A DNA stretch of 64,000 nt, taken from NCBI GenBank assembly GCA_016223085.1, contig JACRPS010000003.1:1-64000 (forward strand), read 5' to 3'. Shown here one piece after another: positions 1 to 7,356 of the stretch (within the stretch, counting starts at the first letter, position 1; every line of letters begins with the position of its first letter). A model generated the notes under the pieces. The model was given only the letters and a program-made list of their open reading frames with translations, was not told the DNA's origin and did not search any database. This DNA comes from Chloroflexota bacterium. Its GTDB lineage: Bacteria; Chloroflexota; Anaerolineae; Aggregatilineales; Phototrophicaceae. The translations under genes were made by a program, and so were the position numbers.

Positions 1-1
1 A

Positions 2-280
2 GAAGAGGAGTTGGCCTTCTACGATGCGCTGGCCGAAAACCAGAGTGCGCGTGAGGTTATGGGGGACAGGCAGCTTGCCGTAATCGCGCTCGAACTGGTG
101 AAGGCTGTGCGAACGAACGTGACGATTGACTGGTCAGTCAAGCAGGGCGCGCGGGCAAAAATACGGGTGCTGGTCAAGCGAATTCTCCGGCAATACGGTT
201 ACCCTCCAGACTTGCAGGATGCCGCCACTGACCTTGTGCTGGAACAGGCAGAACTGCTGGCAGCAGAGTGGACAAATTGA
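2..280 (+). CDS. hsdR: Type I restriction enzyme R subunit, C-terminal fragment (cut by window start)
   Basis: The frame is open from the first bases and reads [20 protein letters not shown], then continues to a TGA at 278-280. The run [24 protein letters not shown] followed by YGYPP and an acidic helix is the conserved C-terminal helical domain of HsdR proteins, the ATP-dependent translocase and nuclease subunit of type I restriction-modification systems, which binds the methylase-specificity core. Only about 92 residues of a protein normally near 1000 residues are present, so helicase and nuclease motifs lie outside the window. The TTG at 11 is an internal codon, not a start. It marks the edge of a defence-type region that continues with the next two genes. 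Confidence 0.82.
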   Translation, partial: EEELAFYDALAENQSAREVMGDRQLAVIALELVKAVRTNVTIDWSVKQGARAKIRVLVKRILRQYGYPPDLQDAATDLVLEQAELLAAEWTN

Positions 281-434
281 ACAGGAGTGACTCTCGCTAT
301 TACGCCTTCGCAGCCAAGTTAATCATGGCTGGAAAAAGAGTATGATGACTGACCTGAAACAGCAATCCTTTAGGTGATCAATTTCTTGAATGTCAAGATA
401 CCATTCCGTTCGTAACAGAGTAGTTCCACAATCC

Positions 435-439
435 AGGAG
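435..439 (+). promoter_or_regulatory. Shine-Dalgarno site of the helicase-nuclease gene
   Basis: AGGAG lies nine bases before the ATG at 449 and fixes that start. The 168-base gap after hsdR (281-448) shows no clear promoter or terminator. Confidence 0.6.
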
Positions 440-448
440 CATCGCACA

Positions 449-3400
449 ATGAGTACCAGCTTGCCAGGGTATTTCGAGATCTACAGAGATGTCATTAACA
501 AATCTGGTTTCAAAACAGGATTTAAGCTCATTGGTGGCGGCACTGGTTTTGGCAAAACCAGAGGCATTTCCGAACTGATAAGACAAAACTCAACAGACCG
601 CAAGATTATTTACTGTTCGCATCGTAAACAGCTTATTGAGAATATGAAACGCGAAATCGGTGATCCTGATCGCTATATCGTTCTGCCCAGCAACGCAGAA
701 GCTGTTTATAATGCTCTGCAAGTTCCGTCCCCGACGCTAGAAGAAGTAATTCACAACGAGCAGATTTTTAAGTGGGCGGGCAGTGATCCCCAAAAGCAAA
801 AAGGTGTGCTTCGAGCCTTACGTCAATTGCGCAGGTTAATTGAAAAATACGGAGAGAAGGCTGTAAAACAATTTCAGGACGAAGCACACCATGAGGCTAA
901 TGAAGTCATCAAATATGTTCGGGCAGCTTTAAAAGCGAAGGCGAAAGAAGAAACGAAGTCAAAGAAACAGAATACCAGTGTCAGGTACGAACGATCGAAA
1001 TCGTCCAAACAGGGGAAATCAGCGAATAAAGATAACTGGCTGGATCATGCTGTCGTCTATGCGCTCTTTCCGTTCATCCAATTCCAGCGGACAGACAAAC
1101 AGGTTTTGCTGACCACCGTACAAAAAGGGTTTGATAGCTTCTTTGATGGCAAGCGGAGCACGAACCTTACCCGCCTACGAGGAGGCGATGGCTACATTAT
1201 TCTTCTTGATGAGTTTGACTTTCTTGAGGAGGAACTGCTGGGCATTATATGTAAAACACCGCTGGTGGATGACCCCTTTATGTTCGTGGAGTTATTTTAT
1301 CAGGAAATGACACGCCACAAAATGCTGCATGAAGAGTACGCTACGGAGGAGATACGGGCGCGCATCAAGAATGACATCATTCCGTTAATCGCTAGGATTG
1401 CCGACTACGGCATTAATTATCCAACGATTAATCAGTTTACCACTCACCTCGAAAAGAAAAAACCGCGTCCAGCGATCTTTTCTACCAGCGTGACCCATCT
1501 GAATCAACAGTTATATTTAAAACAGGGGCAGCGCTCGTTTGAAATCTACGATAGCCCAAAGCCGGATAGTGTTGATGCAGTAAGGGTCTTTGAGTTCATC
1601 TATCAAGCTACCCAGGAAATTCTTATCCTGCTACTGGAACTCCGGGAAAATGACACAACCACCTATTACGAAATGTTACAGCAGTGTTACGGAAAGACCG
1701 ACTTTTATCAACAGGTCGAACGTATTCATGAGGTAGGGCGACGGACATCCGAAAAAGCTCATCATATTCCGCTGGATGTGCTGTTTGATGAAGGGTACGG
1801 TGTTTATGAAATTAACCACATTGGCTACAGGTCGGATAAAGATGAGGCTGAATTCCGATATTACGCTATTTTCAATACCCCTGAACGCATGCTCCGTGAT
1901 TTAGTCAAACATAATCTTGTTTTCGCACTTTCGGCAACAGCAGACATACCCCGCGTTGTTAAGCATTTTGACTTAGCCTGGTTTGAGCGGCAGGATGGGG
2001 TAAATGTAATCCCCTCATCACCTTCCGAAGAAAAAATTATTCGGGATTTGAGCCATACTAAAAATGAAAAGAGGGCATCATCAATAACAGTGGAGCGATT
2101 GCCAGAACTTGATCCAGGGAATCGCTTGCATCTCCAAATAAAAACGCTTGCTGAACAGGTCGCTAAAAATAACCCGGATGGTAAAGATGATGAGACAACA
2201 CTTTTTCATCGTCAACAGCGTGCAGAAATGTTCTATCGCGTTCTCCTGTGGGCGTTTAGCGACCCAGATCGAGAGACGGAGATAAAAACCCATCTGGTTT
2301 TTGTCAATTCATTTCGAGAGATTCGGGAAAGTTTTGAAACGCTCAATGATGTTATAAGAATAGAGAAAATTCGTGAAAACAACAGCCTTAATGTTTATGA
2401 AATTAGGAATTTCCAAAATCCCCAAGAAACTATAGCCGTTGCGATTTTGTATAATGCGGAAGCAGCACGCGCTTTAAATGATCCTGTAACGATGCAAATT
2501 TATAAGGAGCAGTTTTGGAAAGGGTTGCCTGTTTTCGTGGTGACGCAGTACAGCTCAGCAGGCAATGGCGTCAATCTGCAATATCTACCGACACCAGAAA
2601 GCCATGAGGGTGATGAGGTTGATTTTTCCTGTCTGCATCTTTTGGAAGCGCCCTACTATTTCTTTAACGGATGGGACAATGAACGTAACGATGCAGAGAA
2701 TATTGCCGCCTTGAAACAGGATATTTGGCACTGTGCCAAGTTGTATATGTCCCACCATTTCTCTCGAAACGAATTTTTATACATCTTGAGTGATCTGCGG
2801 GATGCTGGTATCAACTACCGGTACCACCGAAACAAAAACACTCGTTTTGACCTGATATGTAACCAGGTTGCTGCACTCATCCAGGCACTGGGACGCATCG
2901 AGCGGGTGTGGAAACCAATGCAGGCACAAACGTTGATGTTGTCGGAAGACGTATTCCAGATTTTTCAGGCGTATTGCACCCGTCCAGAATTTGCCTCTGT
3001 GCGTGAAGCGCGAGAAGCGTTCCTCTCTGCCAACTTACGCGCTGTACAAGAGCGGATCACGCAAATGGCGCAGTACCAGGACGAGCAATCGCAGAAGTAC
3101 ATCAACACGCAGTTAAGCCGCGCGCAAAAGCTTTCTATAGAAGCAGTAAACGGGCTTTTAAGGCGTTTAGAGCGTTTGCGTGCAGGTCATGATGACACTA
3201 TGGCGCGTGCGGATTGGACTGAACTACGCAAAGCCATGCTTCGTCATGATTTTGCTGCGAAGGTTATACAACGCTACTGTGGAACATGCTCGACTAGCCA
3301 TTATCAGGATGGCATAATCTGGGTTGATAAAAATCTAGCAACTTATCCACCGAACAAATGGCCCACAGATGCCCAGAAATGGGATTTTAACTTTATCTAT

Positions 3401-3991
3401 CGTACTGTGAAGCAGAATACGCTCATCCGGCGACGTTTCGAGGAGCAGGGTTATCCTTTACAATTCCCATCTCATCTGGAACGCATTCCGACGCGCTATT
3501 TTTACCAGGCAATCCTGATCGGAGCCATCGGCGAAGAAGCGATACAGGCGCTCCTTGAGGAACACGTTGAGTTAGGGAAAATTGACGATATCATGTTTGA
3601 AATTGCCGATTTAAAAATTGCCTCCTCCCCGTGGTACATGGATTGTAAGAATTATGGCGAAATAACCCTGGATACGTTCTCTTTTGACGATGATGACGAT
3701 CTGCGTGAACCGCATCCCAAACTCAATTCAGACGCATTTCTTAAGACTGCACAACACAAGATTGATGTGCTTCAGGCATTTCACCAGAGTGACAATGTGA
3801 AGCTGATATATCTCAACCTCTTCTCGTATAAATCCCGTCGCCCAAACTATCTTACACAATCTCTTGATAGAGTAAACACGTTTGAGGAAGCCCAAATCAT
3901 TATTCTGCCATCTGTACTTGATACCGATGATCCTGCCCGTCTTCACCGCGATTTTTCTGCCCTTTTAAATGAGATTGAACGCTGGAGTTAA
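449..3991 (+). CDS. Large superfamily 2-like helicase fused to a C-terminal PD-(D/E)xK-like nuclease; candidate anti-phage protein
   Basis: Seen: a protein of 1180 residues with a Walker A motif GGGTGFGKT (residues 29-37), a Walker B motif LLDEFD (D254), an LSAT motif III near residue 494 and a motif VI of the form QALGRIER (from Q812), which together describe an SF2-type NTPase/helicase. Near the C-terminus a helix GAIGEEAIQALLEEH is followed by FEIAD (D1054) and a DCKNY motif (D1065, K1067); this is the layout of a PD-(D/E)xK nuclease core. A low-complexity Asp-rich stretch lies just after it. The gene follows hsdR and ends four bases before the next gene's preferred start, so the two form an operon. 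Inference: a nucleic-acid translocase and nuclease in defence. I do not recognise it as a named system; the helicase lacks the DinG-type iron-sulfur domain signature and no methylase partner is in the window. Confidence 0.7.
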   Translation: MSTSLPGYFEIYRDVINKSGFKTGFKLIGGGTGFGKTRGISELIRQNSTDRKIIYCSHRKQLIENMKREIGDPDRYIVLPSNAEAVYNALQVPSPTLEEVIHNEQIFKWAGSDPQKQKGVLRALRQLRRLIEKYGEKAVKQFQDEAHHEANEVIKYVRAALKAKAKEETKSKKQNTSVRYERSKSSKQGKSANKDNWLDHAVVYALFPFIQFQRTDKQVLLTTVQKGFDSFFDGKRSTNLTRLRGGDGYIILLDEFDFLEEELLGIICKTPLVDDPFMFVELFYQEMTRHKMLHEEYATEEIRARIKNDIIPLIARIADYGINYPTINQFTTHLEKKKPRPAIFSTSVTHLNQQLYLKQGQRSFEIYDSPKPDSVDAVRVFEFIYQATQEILILLLELRENDTTTYYEMLQQCYGKTDFYQQVERIHEVGRRTSEKAHHIPLDVLFDEGYGVYEINHIGYRSDKDEAEFRYYAIFNTPERMLRDLVKHNLVFALSATADIPRVVKHFDLAWFERQDGVNVIPSSPSEEKIIRDLSHTKNEKRASSITVERLPELDPGNRLHLQIKTLAEQVAKNNPDGKDDETTLFHRQQRAEMFYRVLLWAFSDPDRETEIKTHLVFVNSFREIRESFETLNDVIRIEKIRENNSLNVYEIRNFQNPQETIAVAILYNAEAARALNDPVTMQIYKEQFWKGLPVFVVTQYSSAGNGVNLQYLPTPESHEGDEVDFSCLHLLEAPYYFFNGWDNERNDAENIAALKQDIWHCAKLYMSHHFSRNEFLYILSDLRDAGINYRYHRNKNTRFDLICNQVAALIQALGRIERVWKPMQAQTLMLSEDVFQIFQAYCTRPEFASVREAREAFLSANLRAVQERITQMAQYQDEQSQKYINTQLSRAQKLSIEAVNGLLRRLERLRAGHDDTMARADWTELRKAMLRHDFAAKVIQRYCGTCSTSHYQDGIIWVDKNLATYPPNKWPTDAQKWDFNFIYRTVKQNTLIRRRFEEQGYPLQFPSHLERIPTRYFYQAILIGAIGEEAIQALLEEHVELGKIDDIMFEIADLKIASSPWYMDCKNYGEITLDTFSFDDDDDLREPHPKLNSDAFLKTAQHKIDVLQAFHQSDNVKLIYLNLFSYKSRRPNYLTQSLDRVNTFEEAQIIILPSVLDTDDPARLHRDFSALLNEIERWS

Positions 3992-3995
3992 TTTT

Positions 3996-6284
3996 ATGGC
4001 GCGCAACGCTCTACATCCCGTTTCCACAACTACCCTTCGCGTGACCATCCCAGACGCGAGCACTTACACGCAACTCGATAATCATTTTATGCTTGCAAGA
4101 TATGTCATTCCCAACGATTTCAGTCGGTTACCGGACAGGGATAAAAGCTATTCACTCCTGCACATCGCTCTCAAAACTCAGCTTAACCGACCCTATATGA
4201 CTTATCAAAATGATGAGTTGGACGGAAAGCAGCAGATGGTCGTTTATGCGTTGTACCGGCGCGAACCGAGCAACCAGGACTTCAGAGTTGTGGACATTGA
4301 TTTGAGGGAGACTTTCCGCTTTGTTCACGGTCTGCTCGACAAACGCGAAATATCCTTCGCCGATCTTGAGTTACATATGGCACTCAAACTACTCCTGACC
4401 GATTATTTTCACGGGGGCTGGAACAAAGCCTTCATCGGTCAAGGTAAAAAATACATCTATGTCTCTGGTTTTAACGGATTTCACAAGTGCCTGGAAGTCC
4501 AGCTTAACGGCCACCGTGACAACAAAAATCAGAAAGAGGCGCAGTGGTTTCAGATCACGGGACACGCACGACAATTTAGAAATCTCCTTCCTGATGAACG
4601 TTTTGATGAGGTTTCACGCAAGTATAAAGAGTTCTACACTCCTGTAATCCAACACGGGCAAACGACACTTGCCCAGCTCTTGCCAGATACGACTATAGAT
4701 AAAGATAGGGTTTTAAAACCGTATATTGATGAAGATCACCCTGCAAAACTCCCCTACCATAATCACACACACCTGGATCAAGGGCGTGGCAAGCTGTTAT
4801 ATGACTTTCATCAGGGGTTTATCCAGTATCTCAGCCAATACGGACTTGAGGCATCCAGCCAGACCCGAATGTTTCAACGGTTTCCGTCAAGATACAAAAA
4901 CCAAACTCTGCCCGTTAATGATATGGGGACAATCGCAGTGCTGGATCTATGTTTCGATACTGAAAACATCGCTCAAGAGCGACCCGAATTTTGGGCAACG
5001 CTGCACCGGCTATATCCTAATTATCAAGCAATAACTGAAGAAGACTTAAGTGAGGAGGACTACCAAACACCGGTATTGATTTTGCAGAATTATGGCAAGA
5101 AGGATTTTGAAGCGGGCGGTGTTTATGAGGGGCAGGTAGACCCCAAGCCATCCATTTACCGCGAGTACCCTCACGTCCCGAAACAAACACTTGATATTCG
5201 GCCAAAAATTCTGAAGCCGCAAGCGGATGATGACAAAGATACTGAGGACGAAGCAGCACCAGAAGCTCTCGCTCTTCGATTACAAGTAAGCCTCAACGAA
5301 CTGTATCTCAAGTATCTGCTTCTCAACAATCTGCCTGTTGCCGGACGCTTACCCGGCTACGGGGAAGCATGGGCAAGGCGGAAAATTTCGCCGGCTGAAT
5401 CTGAACAATCACCACTCGAAGCCTATGCCTTCCTTCGCAAGCAAACCTATGATGGTGTTCCCAGAGAAATTTTGCTGGCATACGACCAACAGAATGAATG
5501 CCTCGCATTATACGATGTTGGAAGCGACCCTGAGGCGAGAAATGCCGTACTGCAAACCCTCGATCTGGATTGGAGTGTGATACATCGTCAACTTCTTAAA
5601 CGGAGATTTGCGTGGGATGAGGACAAACAGAACGCTAAAGAAGGCAAAGAATTAAAACGTTACGATCTGATTTTCTCGCCCGGTTTGGCTATTGAAATTG
5701 AGGATATTAACGAGAGCGTTTTCTACGATTATGACCGTATTGCGGAACGGCAACGGCAAAACCAGCAACTCCGTCCCATCACGCGATTTCAACTGCCCTA
5801 CGACGACTCAATCTTTACCCCTGAGCAGTGCGAGGCTTTCAATACCTTTCTCTTGCGCGAAGTAAAAGAGGACACCATAACATATAGACTCTTAAAGAAA
5901 ATGTACGGTGAGCAGATTATTCAAATCTTGGACTTACGAGACAAAAACGGCAACCCGCGCTTTCAGGAATTGACCAAAGCGTACCAGCGGATGGGGTTGC
6001 TTGCGAGTCTAAAGGCCGCTGATCTTCTCGTAACCTCACAAGGCATTTGGTTCGATGATGAGGGAAGATATGTGATAGGCAATCCCGATGCTATCAACAA
6101 GAAACAAGCTGTGGCACATAAGATACGTCAGTTAACTCGTGTCAGGGGAGAGAAAGAAATTGATGTATCGCTCATGATGAGCCTGATGGCTGTAGATTTT
6201 GTTCGGAACAAACGTTTCACAGTATATCCGTATCAGTTTAAGCTCATTGATCTTTACGCTGAAATGACACACTGGATGCTTTGA
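3996..6284 (+). CDS. Protein of unknown family, partner of the helicase-nuclease
   Basis: I do not recognise this 762-residue protein. The start at ATG 3996 is preferred because GGAG at 3984-3987 precedes it by eight bases and it follows the stop of the upstream gene at once; an in-frame ATG at 3969 would overlap that gene and has no ribosome site. The protein is soluble, with no signal peptide or membrane helix. The N-terminal third is mixed alpha/beta; an acidic, Pro-rich linker (around residues 408-422, with DDDKDTEDEAAPEA) divides it from a second half containing the strand-turn-strand run GIWFDDEGRYVIG near residue 687. The C-terminus, with YPYQFKLIDLYAE, weakly recalls the end of PIWI domains, but I see no catalytic DEDX set, so this is only a thought. 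Operon position and similar base composition suggest it works with the helicase-nuclease. Confidence 0.6.
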   Translation: MARNALHPVSTTTLRVTIPDASTYTQLDNHFMLARYVIPNDFSRLPDRDKSYSLLHIALKTQLNRPYMTYQNDELDGKQQMVVYALYRREPSNQDFRVVDIDLRETFRFVHGLLDKREISFADLELHMALKLLLTDYFHGGWNKAFIGQGKKYIYVSGFNGFHKCLEVQLNGHRDNKNQKEAQWFQITGHARQFRNLLPDERFDEVSRKYKEFYTPVIQHGQTTLAQLLPDTTIDKDRVLKPYIDEDHPAKLPYHNHTHLDQGRGKLLYDFHQGFIQYLSQYGLEASSQTRMFQRFPSRYKNQTLPVNDMGTIAVLDLCFDTENIAQERPEFWATLHRLYPNYQAITEEDLSEEDYQTPVLILQNYGKKDFEAGGVYEGQVDPKPSIYREYPHVPKQTLDIRPKILKPQADDDKDTEDEAAPEALALRLQVSLNELYLKYLLLNNLPVAGRLPGYGEAWARRKISPAESEQSPLEAYAFLRKQTYDGVPREILLAYDQQNECLALYDVGSDPEARNAVLQTLDLDWSVIHRQLLKRRFAWDEDKQNAKEGKELKRYDLIFSPGLAIEIEDINESVFYDYDRIAERQRQNQQLRPITRFQLPYDDSIFTPEQCEAFNTFLLREVKEDTITYRLLKKMYGEQIIQILDLRDKNGNPRFQELTKAYQRMGLLASLKAADLLVTSQGIWFDDEGRYVIGNPDAINKKQAVAHKIRQLTRVRGEKEIDVSLMMSLMAVDFVRNKRFTVYPYQFKLIDLYAEMTHWML

Positions 6285-6581
6285 CAAATGCTTCTTAGGA
6301 CTGGCGACATGTAGGGCTGTACAATGCAGGCAGGGATAATAATGCCAAGACTAAATCCCAATTTCGCATCATTGATGAAGACCGACAAGGACTTAATCGC
6401 TAGGTGCGGCTACGACGGATTTTGTTTGCAAGGTTAGCAACTTAGGCTCAATAACTTTGATATTTTGTAGGCTAGGCTCATTTACTCTGGTATAGAAGCT
6501 CCTTCTGCTTCTCTTATAACCAAGTAGGAATTTATAGGAAGTTTTTGGATTCAGGGTAATTCCATCCTCACGGTTGTTACT

Positions 6582-6610
6582 CAGCCGTCGGACGACCTCC
6601 GACTCGGCTG
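6582..6610. terminator. Imperfect hairpin downstream of the defence operon
   Basis: CAGCCG at 6582-6587 pairs with CGGCTG at 6605-6610, with inner complementary bases (CGGA/TCCG). It is about 300 bases after the last stop and has no T-run, so its role as a terminator is doubtful. Confidence 0.25.
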
Positions 6611-6714
6611 GTCTGGGTGCTTGCGAGGTATTTGACTTCCTTCTACAGCTATTTTTTATCGCCAGCCTGGAGAAGTTTGTAGCACCAGACTGATGACAAT
6701 TGCAGGGTACTCAC

Positions 6715-6728
6715 GTGATTATTTTCAC
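6715..6728 (+). promoter_or_regulatory. Crp/Fnr-type box, distal, upstream of CODH operon
   Basis: GTGA-TTATTT-TCAC fits the GTGA-N6-TCAC core of Crp-family operators exactly. The surrounding bases (GTGATT, T-rich spacer, CACTTG) recur upstream of hdrC at 22402-22417 with one mismatch in the core, and in both places the CTAAATCG leader motif follows about 65 bases later. Confidence 0.55.
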
Positions 6729-6783
6729 TTGTCAAGCTGGTCATATCTGCCCCACCATTTAAATTAAAGAAGTTTGGTACGTT

Positions 6784-6815
6784 CTAAATCGTCGCTCAGC
6801 CCACCGAAGCGGCGG
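6784..6815 (+). promoter_or_regulatory. Leader motif shared with the hdr operon
   Basis: CTAAATCGT (6784-6792), then CGAAGCGGCGG (6805-6815) and AACCA shortly after. The same order occurs before hdrC: CTAAATCGT at 22470-22478, CGAAGCAGCGG at 22492-22502, then AACCA. In both leaders a hairpin with a T-rich flank follows. This may be an RNA leader or a second protein site; I cannot match it to a known riboswitch class. Confidence 0.45.
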
Positions 6816-6846
6816 ATCGCAACCAGGCCCCAGTACAACCGCTGCC

Positions 6847-6870
6847 AATCCCCTCAGACAACGGGGATTT
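6847..6870 (+). terminator. Leader hairpin, possible attenuator
   Basis: AATCCCC (6847-6853) and GGGGATT (6863-6869) form a perfect seven-base-pair stem with a nine-base loop, followed by TTCTTACC. It lies about 100 bases before the first gene of the CODH operon and matches in position the stronger hairpin at 22528-22556 before hdrC. The T-run is short, so attenuation is an inference. Confidence 0.4.
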
Positions 6871-6926
6871 TCTTACCACCTTCTCTCATAAGAAAAACCT
6901 ATAGCACGACCGGTCTAGTATCACGA

Positions 6927-6946
6927 ATTGTGAAATAAATCACGAT
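6927..6946 (+). promoter_or_regulatory. Crp/Fnr-type operator just upstream of the CODH/ACS operon
   Basis: ATTGTGA-AATAAA-TCACGAT is a near-perfect inverted repeat (six of seven positions per arm) with the Crp-family core GTGA-N6-TCAC at 6930-6943. It ends 20 bases before the first start codon, and an extra TCACGA half-site lies just upstream at 6921-6926. So close to the ATG it could act as a repressor site or lie within a short-leader promoter. No Crp-family protein with a helix-turn-helix is encoded in the window. Confidence 0.6.
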
Positions 6947-6966
6947 CTATTAAAAAGTGAGCGATT

Positions 6967-7356
6967 ATGGCAACCATTCGTTTCGACCTTCCGTTCCTCT
7001 ACGGCGATCATCATGTCCTTGAAGTCCGCCGCCTGCTATCGGAGATGCCCGGCGTCTTAGAAGTGTACGCAAGTAGCTGCTTCCAGCTGGTTGAAGTGAG
7101 CTACGACCCTACCCTGGTTGATGCTGACGCAATCGAATCAACGTTGTCCCAAGCGGGTTATCTGCAAGACCTGATGTTACCCACTGAAAAAGGTCTGCCC
7201 GCTTATGGGATAGACGAACCAGGCACCTTTCTCCGCCATACGGCTGCCTACACCCCTGTCAAGCAGGTTGTCAGCTTCGCGCAGCGTGTTCCTTATTCCG
7301 GCGCTCCACTCTGGCCGTGTCCCGGTATCGGTTTGCTTCAGAAAGGGGATGAATAA
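6967..7356 (+). CDS. Small HMA-like protein at the head of the CODH/ACS operon
   Basis: A 129-residue protein whose first 68 residues follow the beta-alpha-beta-beta-alpha-beta pattern of heavy-metal-associated (HMA) domains: IRFDLPFLYGDHH, VLEVRRLLSEMPGVLEVYAS, VEVSYDPTLVDADAIESTLSQAGY. The usual metal-binding CxxC in the first loop is absent and is replaced by GDHH (residues 13-16), so it may bind a metal through histidines or only interact with protein. The C-terminal half (from about residue 75) is Pro-rich with one cysteine near the end. Its TAA overlaps the ATG of the CODH gene (TAATG), showing tight coupling. Inference: a nickel- or copper-related helper for CODH/ACS; not proved. Confidence 0.6.
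   Translation: MATIRFDLPFLYGDHHVLEVRRLLSEMPGVLEVYASSCFQLVEVSYDPTLVDADAIESTLSQAGYLQDLMLPTEKGLPAYGIDEPGTFLRHTAAYTPVKQVVSFAQRVPYSGAPLWPCPGIGLLQKGDE

Larger units (their letters stand above)
6285..6966. other. Long intergenic region: gene-poor tail plus promoter/leader of the CODH/ACS operon
   Basis: No gene is supported here. The first half is AT-richer and has only short open frames; a broken run coding for RIIDEDRQGLNR near 6370-6410 may be a decayed fragment but cannot be assigned. A hairpin with CAGCCG/CGGCTG arms lies at 6582-6610. The second half is the regulatory region of the CODH operon: two GTGA-N6-TCAC boxes (6715-6728 and 6930-6943), a leader motif at 6784-6815 shared with the hdr operon, and a hairpin at 6847-6869. 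Confidence 0.6.

Noticed and set aside
449-6284. Known systems such as Hachiman, pPIWI-RE or DISARM
   Set aside because: Sizes, domain order and motifs do not fit: no DUF1837 partner, no DinG signature, no methylase or PLD protein.
6784-6870. Cobalamin, THF, NiCo or c-di-GMP riboswitch in the CODH leader
   Set aside because: None of the conserved core sequences of those classes is present; only the shared unknown motif is seen.
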